Assembly (NCBI GenBank): GCA_977006965.1
Contig: OZ345370.1
Span: forward strand, 868,001 to 932,000
DNA: 64,000 nt
Source of the DNA: Phymatolithon calcareum
Taxonomy: Eukaryota > Rhodophyta > Florideophyceae > Hapalidiales
Reading direction: 5' to 3'
Shown here: positions 30,305-41,555 of the stretch, one piece after another
Layout: every line of letters begins with the position of its first letter
Position numbering within the stretch: the first letter of the stretch is position 1
Made by a program: the position numbers and the translations under genes
Notes under the pieces: model-generated
Told to the model about the DNA's origin: nothing
The model's input: the letters and a program-made list of their open reading frames with translations, nothing else
The model's database searches: none

Positions 30305-33300
30305 GATACATGTGCGGGTTGCATCAGAACTACGTCTTCGGATGGTGAGCGTCAAGCGAAGACCAGAGCAATTATACTGTACACGAAGAGAACGCGATTG
30401 ATCCGGAGTAGAAGAATGGCCTCAGGTTTGCATTGATGCAGAAATTTGGCGGGAAAGAATATGAAGAATAATAATCTTATTATTCTGACATATGAAACCG
30501 GTCTTTCGCAGGGATGACTTAAGCAAATAAATTTTATCCAAATTTCACAGATTACTAACCGAAACAGAAATCTGAGTACCACTGTAGAAACTACGTTTTT
30601 TGCGGGAAGAGGATATCCTACAGTATGATACGTTTTCCGGGCCAAGGTCAACGGAGAGCTGGTCAATTGCGTATGGCCTCTCAGAGCATATGATTCTACG
30701 GAGAGTCACGACACAAATGCGGCTCTGAAATTTTGCAGTTGATCTTGTCAGTGAAAAGAATTAAAGTGCTCCGCAATTGATGGCTGACGTTGAATGTGTG
30801 AAGCTTGTTTAGACACCGGAAACAGAGTTGCGAAGAATTGACCTTTTTCGTTTACTACCATTTCGTCAAACTTGGCAGAACAGTCTGCATTTCATTCTCA
30901 ACGGATTCCATTCGCACAATAGAAGTCCCGATAAAACACCAAGCATCAGAGAGTTTAATTCACACCACGGATCTCTGTCCCTACTCTTTCTTTCTTTTAC
31001 TGCGGGATTTCTCGAAGCTGATGGAACAACTCCGCATCCTTACGGCTCTAGTAGACCTTAACAGATACGAGTGGTACTTGATGTCACAACAGCTGTCCAA
31101 GCTGCACAAGGTGCAGACCATGGTCCAGCTTAACATCCATATCGCTACGCAGCCAATCTTCATTCGCCGTCCTTCAAAGGGATGCCCGGGTTGGAAACCA
31201 TTTAGGATGTTCACGGTAGCTAATCATCTCTCTGCCTTCTTTCATTTCCTTCTGTCTTCTCTCCCAGCTTCCTTGAGCGTTGCGGCACACCGTCCCTACT
31301 CTGGTTTCTTGATCGTGCAAAACAACACACGCGATTGGGAATGCTTTACTTGCAAAGTTGAAACCAACTCATAGTGCTTAGAAGACCTTTTGAAACTGTA
31401 TGTGACCAGCATCATAAAACCGAGTAGGTTTGGCACTTGTTTCTTTAGTGTCTCGAAGCAATGAATGGCATTGAGATTACAGACCATGCACCTCTTTGGA
31501 TGAAGGCGAGCGGTGGAGAACGGCCCGAATCAAAACCCGAGACCGACACTTCGGGGTGCACAATCTGTTGAATCTCCTGGATCGTGGATGGAATCTTTGC
31601 TTCGTTCCCCCGGAACAAAAATGGCGAAACATAAGTAAAGACCGATGAATGCCATATCCACGGAAGATTTATCAGTAATAATAATAGTGATTGCTTTATT
31701 CCCCTATGGGTCTAGGAAGCAGTGCTTCAAAATTTGACATCCTCGATGCAAAGGCAAGGTTTTGTGTCTTTTACCATTGAGTCCCGTTACCCCCCGAACT
31801 GGTACTCTGAACAAACTTGCTTGGACAGTCTAAAAAACCTAGGCAATTTGGATGCCCGACCTATGTGAGACGGTTACAAATTAATTCAAGGTCTTCTTCG
31901 AAAACGATTTGGGGGAACGATCAAAGAACACACGTTGAATAGTCCTGATTTACAAAATTTCTGAAGGAAAAGACAACGTTTAGGGCACAAATGAACTACG
32001 TACAAGTTTTGGGCTATCGCAGCCAAGAGACATACATCATTTTCTTCCCTTTGAAATATGAATTATTCCTAGTAAGGCTTGGTGTGCTCTGTTGTACACG
32101 GAGCCAGGTATGGAGAACACGCCGAAAATCGCACCCCCGTGCATTCACACTTGTTCCGATGTTCTGCGCCAAGAAACCAATCCTGTTGAATCTGTTGCGT
32201 TGATCACGGACAGTCCATTCCTGCTCCGCTTTTCTCGACTGTGAGCCTTGCTTTGATTCTTCCAAATGTATTGCACTAGGCGCTTGTGCCTCTTTCGGTG
32301 CAAAAACAGGATGAATTCTAAAAACTTGCCGAAATGGCATCGGCTACTTTTCCATGATGGAAAATGTATTCGTGTACAACGAGAAAGGGTTTCGTGAAGA
32401 ATAACCCTCGTCTCGAGACACGCAGTGTAGAACTGTCCACAATTGGACCGGGGAGGCGGAGCACCTGTGCAGGTTTGTGGAGATGTGGGAGATGTGGGAC
32501 GGGACCGGTGCGTATGGCCATTCCCGTCGATCATCATGACAAGATGGGAGCCTGGTAGCTCCAAATTTGTGGGATCCAATTATTTACTGACATTTATCGT
32601 ACCGTAGTTTATGCTGTAGTTGTGTAGGTGTGCTGGTGACGAATGCGGATGCTCTTGTAAGCATCTGCTCTACACTGCTTACAAAAACGAGAAAACTTTT
32701 TCACCGCGGTCCGCTGCCTGACCACTAGCAATCCTTGTATGCTCCTTATCGTCCTGCGTCGACATCGCAAATGAAAAAACATTACGTGAGAAGGCTCCGC
32801 GCGCTGAATCCACTGTGTGACAACAAGAAAGTGACGTCCGCTGTACTCCTGGAATGATTCCAAATCGGGAATTGTACAGTAGTCCGTTTGCGTGATGGTC
32901 ATGCCCGAAGATGACTGTGCACGTCGTCTCAGAGAGGTGGCTTCGAAGTCCATAGAGGGGCTCACGAAGATCCGGTGTTACCGATCGGGGCGCATATCCT
33001 CCTGCACCTTACAGCACACGCGAATCATTCCGCGCGGAGCGTTCCACCTGGAACCTAAATGATTATCCAATTAGGGATATTTGCCGTGCCTAACGAGATT
33101 GGATCCTAAGACAGATGCCCAATCACGACTGCGCTGTATGATAAAATAAAAAACAGCCAATAAAACCTCACTGCCGCAAGAGGACCAGTGAACTTGCAAG
33201 GTGTACATTCGCCAGCCCAATTCCTCTAGCCTGAGCGCCAGACGGTACGGGACTGTATTTGAACAAGGAGTAGAAGGCATCTTTCGAAGCTTTCGCGAAA

Positions 33301-33320
33301 CTTGTTGCACTTTTCACAGC
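30305..33320. other. long intergenic stretch, no firm gene
   Basis: Frames up to 189 codons exist (30805-31374 plus, no ATG at its start; 32145-32579 and 32609-32965 minus) but show no domain, no good composition and no neighbour support. The 32609-32965 frame could be a small or decayed gene. I see no tRNA-like or repeat structure. Confidence 0.35.
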
Positions 33321-34006
33321 ATGTTTCCGGGAACGGGCCCAGGGAGCGCGACCGCGACCGCTGAGGCGAAGGTGAGTTGCGCAATGTCGTCTTCACCGGG
33401 GACATAGTGGTCCCCGAATGTCTCTGGAACTGCGGCCCGAAATACGTGGCAAAACCAATAGATCTGGACCTAGTGGAAGTTATGTCGGACGAAGCCAGGG
33501 TTCTAACAGCTCGGTTTGCTGTTTTGACGCTTTGCCAACATGGCTTTTGAATGCGTAGGAGAAAAAGCGGGCGTTGCCAAGTGAATTTGAGCGACAGGTT
33601 GAACAAATCCGAAATGACATCAAGACTGTGCGAGCGAACCTTGATGAGGCTGAACGGTTCGTGGCCCTTGTTCTGAATTGACCCAGACTGTTTGGTCCCG
33701 AGGGTTGTGGTTTTCTGACATTATTGTACTCTTCTGCGTATTGATTTATGTTTGTATTAAAGCGTATTACGGGAAAGTGAAGCAAAGGCCATAGGGGGTG
33801 CGTCGTCCAGTGCTGCAGCCACAATGCCAACATCGTCGATGCAGACTACTGGGACGACACAGCAAATGATGCCCGGGCATGTGATGCAGGGTAACATCAT
33901 GTCCGAGGGCGTCATGTCGGAAAACGTGCTCGGTGGAAGCCTTATGGGTGGTGGTAACATCATGCATGGCGATATTCTTTCAGGCGATTTGATGCCAAAT
34001 GAATAA
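33321..34006 (+). CDS. probable spliced coiled-coil protein, unrecognised
   Basis: Several plus-strand pieces fit one multi-exon gene. A first exon could begin at ATG 33321 and end at 33371 before GTGAGT. A middle exon encodes PIDLDLVEVMSDEAR and may end at 33499. An exon from 33559 encodes EKKRALPSEFERQ, IRNDIKTVRANLDEAER and ends at 33656 (GTTCGT donor). Removing 33657-33762 (106 nt) leads in phase into VLRESEAKAIGG and then a Met/Gly/Ser-rich tail to the stop at 34006. The joined middle part is one continuous coiled coil, which supports the second and third junctions (introns of 59 and 106 nt). The junction of the first exon does not stay in phase with any acceptor I see, so the 5' end is unresolved. 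Function is unknown. Confidence 0.4.
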
Positions 34007-34457
34007 CACAGTTCTTCTGCGGTGTTTCCTTGTTTGTTAAATAGTTAAAAAATAATCCTAAAATGAAGCCTGAACATGGCGGGTACATGTACAATGACGG
34101 CGACTAAGACCAATGTGCTAGTCGGAAATTTGTCTTGCACTATTTACTGCCTCCTCTCGAACACAAGCACTTGTGTTCAAGAGCGGATGCAGTCATTGTG
34201 AGCAACACGACTGGCCTCAGCTTTGCACAAAATGCTCTAGCTCGTCTTCTTAAAACAATAAGCACGGTTCGAGCTTGCATAAAAAGGGAGCATTGCCTTG
34301 GAACGAATACCGCTAAAAAGTAAACAACTTGTTGGAGCAAAATCACGTACACAAAGCATGTGACTACTACTGGATATCAGTCATGAGCATGACTTATAAC
34401 ACGCTGCTAAAAAGTAAACATTGTGCCAAAGAACAAGAATGTAAAGTATGAAGATGC
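34007..34457. other. intergenic, nothing recognised
   Basis: No gene is seen. An AAAAAGTAAACA-type 11-12 base string occurs twice (about 34315 and 34409), and GGACATCAGTCAT-like sequence occurs near 34373 and 34467, suggesting a short local duplication. Confidence 0.35.
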
Positions 34458-35297
34458 CTATTGCTGGACATCAGTCATTGTTGCAAAGTCGACAGAATCA
34501 GCATCAGATGACACCTCCCCATCCTCCGACGCTGCATTGCTTCCATCCGTACCCTCATTCTCAGCACTGTCTCCCTGTCCACGTTCCTTCTTCACCTTCC
34601 AACCAGGGTCGACGATCTCGCCCCACGTGGTCAACGTGCGATAATAGGCCGTGGTACTGTCATCATCTACGAGTGCGAGGGTGACACAACGCAACTCAGC
34701 CCCAGTTTCCGGGTGGACGGCCATCTTGCACATTTTGTAAAACTTATCTAGCGGCATAGTCTCATGGCAAAACATAGGCACGATCACTCGGGTGCGATCC
34801 TCATACACCACGCCCGGCGTTTTGGGGAAGACAGCATCAAGATGTAACGGAGCTTTCCCCGAGAGATAAATGCGCTTCTCGCGTAATACATCACTCACAA
34901 TGGTAGTATCATCCGAGTAGTCTGCAGGAACCACGACGCGTACATCGGTCCACATGCGCACTAAACGCAGATCCTCGTGGACCTGGTACAAAATTTGCAT
35001 GAAACCAAAATCGGGAAGCCGGTTACGCTCCAGGAAGTCATTGAACCTGCTCAAGGCAAGATGTTCCTCAACCTGTAATCCAGGCACGGCTGCAGGGACC
35101 GGGGCCGGCTGACGGTCATCCGAAGAGTCTTTGACATCAGCTGCGGCGGCGGTAATGATGTCATCCGCAATGTTGTTGTTGAGCACAAGTGGGTTCGACG
35201 ACACGGTTGGGGACGCCGCCATTGACGGGGTCTCCGTCGGTATCACACCGGGCGGGAGGGTACGCTTTTCCTCCATAAAGGGCTCATTAACATCCAT
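34458..35297 (-). CDS. SEN15: tRNA-splicing endonuclease subunit Sen15-like
   Basis: A 279-residue protein. The first 95 residues are disordered (Pro/Ala/Asp-rich). The remainder carries the Sen15 pattern: FGFMQILYQVHEDLRLVRMW, DVRVVVPA, KAPLHLDAVFP, RVIVPMFCHETM, MPLDKFYKMCK, then CVTLALVDDDSTTAYYRTL. The hydrophobic-plus-DSTxxYY strand is the hallmark of Sen15, a non-catalytic subunit that pairs with Sen34 in the tRNA intron endonuclease. An acidic Asp/Ser-rich tail ends the protein. I start at MDVNEPF (35297); the open frame continues upstream to 35555 without a convincing start. It is divergent from the biotin ligase gene, 284 bp away. Confidence 0.7.
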   Translation of the reverse strand: MDVNEPFMEEKRTLPPGVIPTETPSMAASPTVSSNPLVLNNNIADDIITAAAADVKDSSDDRQPAPVPAAVPGLQVEEHLALSRFNDFLERNRLPDFGFMQILYQVHEDLRLVRMWTDVRVVVPADYSDDTTIVSDVLREKRIYLSGKAPLHLDAVFPKTPGVVYEDRTRVIVPMFCHETMPLDKFYKMCKMAVHPETGAELRCVTLALVDDDSTTAYYRTLTTWGEIVDPGWKVKKERGQGDSAENEGTDGSNAASEDGEVSSDADSVDFATMTDVQQ

Positions 35298-35581
35298 AAT
35301 GCGACAAATTGGAAAGAAGAGCGGGGAATGGAAATGCCAGGAAGAAGGGGTGGGGAATGATGGTAACGTCAGGCCGACGGCATGGAGCGCAGCGTGGGTA
35401 GCGCAGGTGCGCACTTTATATGCGTTTTTACACCAGGATCGTTTGTGGTGAACGAATATCGGCGATGCGTACAAGTCGACGGCAAGAACACTGAACGGGT
35501 AGGAGTTTTTCAGCGACTTTCTCGAGTGGACACTACTGTTGGGGCATCTCACCACTTCGTGCTACCTGCATCTCTATCATA

Positions 35582-36751
35582 ATGGGATCTCTGTACCGCC
35601 TGTACACTACGACCGTCTCCAAGGCCGATTCCACACTCGGTATGAGAAGTGTAGGCCTGAGAATCTCGGAGCGGGCGTCTACCGACCGTCGACCTTTGCC
35701 TGTGACGAATGCTTTCCAGTACGCAGCGCACATGGACGAAGACCCAAGCGCGATGGCTGGGTATGTGATCCACTGCGCAGACGCTGTGGCACGATCGGGG
35801 CTTTTGCGGACAGCAGCAGCACGTTTGTTGCGCGTATCGGAGGCCGGCCCAGTGCGACTGTGGAGTCCAGGCGAAATGGGCTCCGAGGCAGCTGGCGGCG
35901 CGCTGGACGTGAACACAGTGCAGAATATGCTGCGGACAAAATGGGCAGGGCGAGTGGTCGTACGTGCAGTAGGCGCGGTACGGTCGACGCAGGATGTATT
36001 GCGCGGGTCGTTTTCGGGACTCATGCCCGGGGCAGTGGCCGTAGCGGCAATGCAAACTGGTGGACGTGGAAGAGCTGGAGCGGGATGGGATGCGCCAATG
36101 GGATCATTGGCGTTCTCGATGAGCGTGCACGTCAGGCGTGAAGAGGCACGGAAACTTGTGTTTCTGCAGTACGTTGCGGCGATGGCGGTTGTTGACGCGG
36201 TGCGCGTCATGTGGGGCGTGAAGGCAGGTAATAACGTACGTATCAAGTGGCCGAATGATGTTTTGCGCAGGGGTGGCGGGAAAGTGGCTGGCGTGCTGTG
36301 TGAAGCTGCGAGTGGACGGGATGGCTTTGAAGTTACTGTTGGCGTCGGGGTCAATGTTGAGAATGAGAGTCCAGGGGCATGTGTGCGTGCAGTGGTTGCG
36401 GAGACTGAGGGAGAAGAGGTGGCGCGTGGGGTGACGAGGGAAAAGTTTTTGGGAGCGTATTTGAATTGTTTTGAAGAGATTTGTGATGTGTTTCTGGAGC
36501 CTGGTGGTGGGTTTACCGGTGAACTTGAGACGAGGTATTTGAGGGATTGGATGCACTCTGGACAGCAAGTCTTTCTAGAGGATGAAGCTGAGAAGGCGAT
36601 AATTGTTGGGATTGCAAGCAGCGGATCGGTTCGGGTGCGCAGGGAGAATGGAACTTATCGAGACTTGCCACCTGATATCACAAGCCTTGACCTTGAGAAG
36701 GGTGTGCTCAGGCGAAAGACAGGCCCGAGGGAGAAAGCTGGTGTTAGATAG
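35582..36751 (+). CDS. biotin-protein ligase (holocarboxylase synthetase)
   Basis: A 389-residue enzyme that activates biotin with ATP and transfers it to carboxylases. The catalytic domain begins around residue 125. TGGRGRAGAGWDAP (159-172) is the GRGRxG biotin/ATP loop; SLAFSMSVHV, RIKWPNDVL (220-228) and KVAGVLCEA carry the substrate pocket and the conserved Lys; VGVGVNVENE follows. A small C-terminal SH3-like domain is seen in residues 330-375 (EKAIIVGIASSGSVRVRRENG). The N-terminal 120 residues are unlike the glutamine-amidotransferase-like region of fungal and animal enzymes and could be a targeting or regulatory extension. The start is the first ATG. Confidence 0.93.
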   Translation: MGSLYRLYTTTVSKADSTLGMRSVGLRISERASTDRRPLPVTNAFQYAAHMDEDPSAMAGYVIHCADAVARSGLLRTAAARLLRVSEAGPVRLWSPGEMGSEAAGGALDVNTVQNMLRTKWAGRVVVRAVGAVRSTQDVLRGSFSGLMPGAVAVAAMQTGGRGRAGAGWDAPMGSLAFSMSVHVRREEARKLVFLQYVAAMAVVDAVRVMWGVKAGNNVRIKWPNDVLRRGGGKVAGVLCEAASGRDGFEVTVGVGVNVENESPGACVRAVVAETEGEEVARGVTREKFLGAYLNCFEEICDVFLEPGGGFTGELETRYLRDWMHSGQQVFLEDEAEKAIIVGIASSGSVRVRRENGTYRDLPPDITSLDLEKGVLRRKTGPREKAGVR

Positions 36752-37004
36752 GAGTCGGGGTCCCTCTCCACTTGCAACACGGCATCTTCGTGAATTTTAA
36801 AGCTTCTAACTTCACTGTAATGTATCACACAGTTTAGGCTGCTTGTGATGGGACAGCCTGTCTCTGCCGTTTCATCTGAAAAATACATGGTGTTTATTCA
36901 GGGAAAGAGAGCACCTACAGTAGGTCCTGTGCGAACATCGAGCAAGGTTTCTTATCCTCCAGAGTTAAGATACCCCTTATACGTACCTGCTACTCTTGCA
37001 CGCG

Positions 37005-37226
37005 ATGTCGTTTCTCTCGCGCCCGATCACGAACAAGAACCATGTTCCGGAGATGATTCAGAAGATCGCCGCGGCGAAGGCTACTGGCAAATTTACGTTC
37101 CAGGCCGGCAAAATGGACCACATCGTCAACCTGGGCATGGGCGTTGCCCTTCTGTTTGTCGTCGCCAACTCCGCATACGGTGCCCATCAACTTGCGAATG
37201 GATACGGTCGCAAGGAAGGGTTCTGA
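37005..37226 (+). CDS. small mitochondrial membrane protein, COX7a-like
   Basis: A 73-residue protein with an N-terminal polar segment, VPEMIQKIAAAKATGKF, and one membrane helix in HIVNLGMGVALLFVVANSAYGAHQL, ending in basic GYGRKEGF. Length, the VPE-x-Q-K start of the matrix part, and a single helix followed by a short basic tail fit cytochrome c oxidase subunit 7a. The similarity is short and the call is tentative; another small respiratory-complex subunit is possible. I start at the ATG at 37005. Confidence 0.45.
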   Translation: MSFLSRPITNKNHVPEMIQKIAAAKATGKFTFQAGKMDHIVNLGMGVALLFVVANSAYGAHQLANGYGRKEGF

Positions 37227-37686
37227 GCGCTTCATTGCACGTTAAGGTCTTCATATTGGCGACCCTGTGGGGTCATGAGTAAACCGCGTTTTTCACGCTC
37301 CTTTTTTGTTTGCCAAGCTGCGTTCATGCTTCCGCGATTAGAACTGGCTCATTCTTTGTATTGCGCGCGACTCGCATCATCGAAGTCCATGAAAAACTGG
37401 GGTTCATCGCAGTTGCGATTTCCGGGTTTATACCTTTAAAAAGCCAGCGCGAGAGCACCGGGTTTTCCGAGAAAGCAACGATTTATGCACTCTAAAAGTT
37501 CTACAACGCATCCAGAGGCCGCCCCCTTTTACCCATGGATCAGAACTGGCTGAAAGGCGTCGATCTTTGCAAAATTGCCGAGTGCATCGCTGCAACCTGC
37601 GTGAGTCCAAAATTGCACTTGCGTGCAGGCTTCTTTCTCTACTCAACCGTTCCTACGCTTTGCATTTGTCCAAAACCGCAGTTATA
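37227..37686. other. intergenic, nothing recognised
   Basis: No gene is seen; it is the 3' flank of the COX7a-like gene. Confidence 0.35.
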
Positions 37687-37902
37687 ATGCAACCTCCCAA
37701 CCAGTCCATGCACGGCGATTCGCGAGGAGAGCAATCCAGTTTCCTGGCACAGAAACGTAGGCCCCCCTTAGAGCTCGTAAGTTCAAACGCCTCCTTGACT
37801 GCCCACGCTTCTGTGACGTATAAGCTGCTGCAAACACAACCTGTCGAAATGATCGAGTTACCACTAGGCACAGAAGACATACGGACAAGGATGTACGTTT
37901 AG
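37687..37902 (+). CDS. possible small protein or first exon, unrecognised
   Basis: An ATG-initiated frame of 71 residues (MQPPNQSMHG..., including VTYKLLQTQPVEMIELPLG) ends in MYV just where a donor-like GTACGT occurs, the same hexamer that begins the proven intron at 7572. If it is a donor, the frame continues in an exon I cannot fix because several AGs follow. No family is recognised. Confidence 0.3.
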   Translation: MQPPNQSMHGDSRGEQSSFLAQKRRPPLELVSSNASLTAHASVTYKLLQTQPVEMIELPLGTEDIRTRMYV

Positions 37903-37996
37903 TCCGCACTCAGCACCACAGACTGCATTCGAACACAGCCACCTTCATTCTCACTTCACGTCCACAATGCAGATCACGTCAGGGAATAAACGGGCA

Positions 37997-38650
37997 TCAA
38001 CGCCCGTTCCTGACAGTTAGGGCTCTTGCAAGCTCTCGTTCTGCCAGAACGAGCCCCGCCTTGTCTGTCGCACCTCTGGCTTCCTTGACATTTTCTTGGA
38101 GTTCTTTGTCCATGCAGTTCGGGTGTGCTGTAGCAATTGCGAGCACAGCAGATGCTGCGAGTTCCGCACCATCCCTGTCCCCTGCACCAGATGCCTCGGT
38201 CGCGTATTTTGCAACAGGACATGCAAGTCTTATCATTGCTGGGCACTCAGCAAGCGCTATGATCGCTGGGAACGTCTTTGCTAGTTCGTCACTGTCCTCC
38301 ATCGCGACATATCGTTCCGCGAGTCTGCCGGCATCGTGCATGGGCTCGAGAGTACCATACGCGCAGAGGCCTGCGAAGATAGAGGACGCTGCATCTGGAG
38401 GTCCTGGTGCCCGAAGCAATGCGTCAGCAAGAAGGGAGACACGTGATGCCAGGCGACCATCAGGCTCTTCGGCGACTAACAGGGCTGTGCATGCGCGTTC
38501 AAGGGCTGCACCTGCCGCGGCAAGTTCAGCTGAAGGTACTGGAGGGGCGGATGGCAGGGAGACAGCACGCACGTGCATTTCAGCGCTGATGCGACCTGAG
38601 TCGACCATGGCTGCCAGACGTGCCACGGAGGCCTCCTCCGTGGGAGCCAT
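37997..38650 (-). CDS. Ala-rich helical protein, unrecognised
   Basis: A 217-residue frame from the ATG giving MAPTEEAS. The protein is very rich in Ala, Leu and Glu and appears as a series of amphipathic helices (EDSDELAKTFPAIIALAECP, DGAELAASAVLAIATAHPNC), possibly HEAT/ARM-like repeats. Codon positions and absence of stops in a GC-rich stretch support it, but no family is recognised. An adaptor or chaperone role is only a guess and I do not assign one. Confidence 0.55.
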   Translation of the reverse strand: MAPTEEASVARLAAMVDSGRISAEMHVRAVSLPSAPPVPSAELAAAGAALERACTALLVAEEPDGRLASRVSLLADALLRAPGPPDAASSIFAGLCAYGTLEPMHDAGRLAERYVAMEDSDELAKTFPAIIALAECPAMIRLACPVAKYATEASGAGDRDGAELAASAVLAIATAHPNCMDKELQENVKEARGATDKAGLVLAERELARALTVRNGR

Positions 38651-39410
38651 TTTGAGGAGCAATTAGTTATTCAGTTATTTTACCTTCGATATGGTCGCCC
38701 CTTGCAGGCTAACCACACACGGTCTGACGACGTACTGCAGCGGACTGGTTCACCGATGCAAGAAGTTCCATGCTTCAAGCTTCACGCGAGACACATGGCC
38801 GTGCGGTCCGCGTATCCACTGCTGGGCGTACACCAGGAGACCAACACCAACACACGTGTCCACGGCCGTGGGCACGCGTGGTGCAACTCACTTCATTTGT
38901 ACGACGCAGCTACCGGGGCTCGTCGTGGACCGCCGCTCGGTCCGACGATGGGCCGTGAATCAAGGACACGCTCATAATCGGATTGATTCCAATACTTTCG
39001 GTCACGCTAGATAGACGTATCAAAATTTTGCTCGAAATTGTGCAAAATGTTCCAACACAACTTCCAATAGCTTCCAACCTCATTTGCGTCGACGGAATGC
39101 GCGTTGGTGCGCCTCAACGCCGTGCCGAGGCACAGTCTCCCAACCCATAAATGGTTCACGGACTTCACGAGACTTACCATTCGCGGTCGACCAGAGCAAC
39201 GACGACCACCGCAACCAGTGCTTAAACGTGCAGTACGCGAAAGACGCCCAATACTTCATCACCAACTCTTATCTCGGCTTCTTCTCGCACAACAAAACTC
39301 TGCACCGTCATAGTTCGAATCTGTCCTCACAGCTCGAACTTGTCCTGCCCTGAACCATCAGCTCACCTTCGCCAGTCCTGCTCTGTGCCGCCTCCTACCA
39401 AGACACAACT
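38651..39410. other. intergenic, nothing recognised
   Basis: Short frames only. It includes the promoter and 5' UTR of the ITPK gene, with pyrimidine-rich sequence just before its ATG. Confidence 0.4.
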
Positions 39411-40571
39411 ATGATGATGAATGCCCCCATCGTGGTTGCCTACAGTTGCTCCGAGAAGAAGCGCCCGTTCTTTGAGGCGCTGGCCAATGAGGCAGAGTTC
39501 ATTCCAGGTCTGTCCGTCGTGCCGTATGAGTCTCTCGGAGGAGCTGTGCATCATGCCCTAGTGCACAAACGTACTGATGACTTTGTTGCTTCCCTTACTG
39601 GTGACCGTGTTGCTGCAGAACGTTGCAGTGAACTCACCAAGATGATGCCGGATTCTGTGGTCGCTGTCGACAAACTGAATGGAATTCGCACTCTGGTCGA
39701 TCGCGCTTCTATGGCTCGTGCTGTCACCCAAGCCCTGGAACGTAACCCAGCACTTTCTGGAGTTGTTCGTGACCTGCATTGGACGACTGTTCATGTGGAC
39801 TCAAGCAAAGCGGAACTTATGCGTGAGTTCGAAACATTCACCTTCCCGGTAATTCTCAAGAGACGCATGGCATGCGGGACACCAGAGTCGCACATGATGG
39901 CCATTGCTTACGATATGGAGACTGCAGTCAGAGCCATTGGGACGATTTTCCGTCGTGATGGGCAGATGAATGAGTACTCCAGCACGGTGTTTGTGCAGGA
40001 ATTCATTCCACACCACGGTGGTGTTCTTTTTAAGCTGTACGCCATCGGCGAGAAGGTTGTCGTGCAAGAAAGGTCCAGTGTGCAGCAAAGTGACGCAGCG
40101 GATGAGAATGGAGATTGCATCCATTTCGACTCGCAGCAACTCAACAGAAGGTTCCCTAATGGATTGCGACCCCGTGACGTGGAGCAAGGATCTGCACCCA
40201 TGCCCTCATCGGAATTGATTCGTCATATTGCCACTGTGATGCAATCTGAATTGGACCTGTCGTTGATCGGTGTAGATCTCATCTATGACGTGAAGCAAGG
40301 TGCATATTCGATTGTGGACATTAATTACTACCCGGGATACAAAGGCGTCGAAAATGCTAACCGTAGTATTCTGATGCATGCAGTGGAAAAGGTTCTTGAA
40401 ATGCGTCGTCTGAAAGTCTCAAGTGCCGTGTACCGTGCTCCTGTAAAACAGTGGGCGAGAGCAATATATTCAGCATGCGGAGATCGTCACGGTGGCAAGG
40501 TTCCTTCCCTTTTGGTGATACAGCAAGATGTGCGGAATGTTCGTCAGATCATGGGGAAAGGGGCGTACTAA
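39411..40571 (+). CDS. ITPK: inositol-tetrakisphosphate 1-kinase (ITPK)
   Basis: A 386-residue ATP-grasp kinase that phosphorylates inositol polyphosphates on the way to InsP6 and signalling pyrophosphates. After an N-terminal domain with VDKLNGIRTLVDRASM, the ATP-grasp fold shows FTFPVILKRRMACGTPESHMM (ATP-binding Lys), TVFVQEFIPHHGGVLFKLYAIGEKV (the QEFI-HHG-LFKVY signature of the ITPK family), LIGVDLIYD and VDINYYPGYKGV, which carry the Mg2+-binding Asp and Asn. Length is slightly above plant and animal enzymes (320-415). Three consecutive ATG codons open the frame; I list the first. There are no introns. It stands alone on its strand. Confidence 0.93.
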   Translation: MMMNAPIVVAYSCSEKKRPFFEALANEAEFIPGLSVVPYESLGGAVHHALVHKRTDDFVASLTGDRVAAERCSELTKMMPDSVVAVDKLNGIRTLVDRASMARAVTQALERNPALSGVVRDLHWTTVHVDSSKAELMREFETFTFPVILKRRMACGTPESHMMAIAYDMETAVRAIGTIFRRDGQMNEYSSTVFVQEFIPHHGGVLFKLYAIGEKVVVQERSSVQQSDAADENGDCIHFDSQQLNRRFPNGLRPRDVEQGSAPMPSSELIRHIATVMQSELDLSLIGVDLIYDVKQGAYSIVDINYYPGYKGVENANRSILMHAVEKVLEMRRLKVSSAVYRAPVKQWARAIYSACGDRHGGKVPSLLVIQQDVRNVRQIMGKGAY

Positions 40572-41524
40572 GTCTGTCTGTCTGTGCTAACTGATTCTTC
40601 AGCTGTGCATACCTACTGTACTGTACCTGCTTGAGAAATATACACAACATCTTATCGTCATTGAAAACACTTGAGCTTGCAGTGCGTGCAGAGAGGCGAA
40701 TGGACTTGGTAATTTTCGAGTGTTACGCCGCCCCACACGTCGTCGTCAGCAGCAGCTTAATACACACATTTTCATTCATTCATTCATTCATATCGACATG
40801 TCCCCTTTCGTCGACTAATTGTTTTTCTACGGTGGTTTTCGGACGTCGAGGCAAGCAAGACGCCGAGTTTGTCGCCTGCTGCCACGCAGCGTTTTTTCGT
40901 GAAAGCTCAGCTCAGACACAGTTCTGTGGAGAAGTGAACCTCGCATATTGGCAGTGGAAAAGGAAGAGCCAGCCAGACAGAGCAGGGGATGAGAAAGGAG
41001 ATTGAAAGTAGATTCACATTTGCGTCCAATAGAGAAAATAAATTGCATAATTCACAAAAATATTTTTGTAATCTGGCCGATGTTTTTCCTTCGCTCTCGC
41101 AGTTGGTGTTGTTTTTGATCTGTGTACAATAAGCTGCTAGCAGTCGGCTCAAACAAGGATGAAAAATGGATTACTTTTCCATAAGTTTACAAACAGGCCT
41201 ACAGAACGATTGATTGCCGCAGCCGCGGATCCCCCCGTACGCACCGGCAGTTGATCAGCCACGTCCACAACAACAAACAAGCAAACAAACAAAGACGTTG
41301 CGATTGATCGAGCGCGCGGATCATTCCGTCGACGGCCGTCTGGGCTGCTGTGGTGGCGGGTCCGATCGGCCCCGCAGCGGACGCGTGGCTGTGGGAGAGG
41401 CCAACCTCCTGCCCATCCATATCATATTCCAAGCGCTATTGGCGGCCTGTACAGTAGCCTGCATGCATGCTTCGGACAAACAGTTTAGCAAAGACGGCGG
41501 GCAGGCGGGCGGGCGAGGCCCACA

Positions 41525-41555
<31 letters not shown>

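Noticed and set aside
30805-31374. 189-codon plus-strand frame
   Set aside because: No ATG at its start, no domain, poor composition and isolated position.
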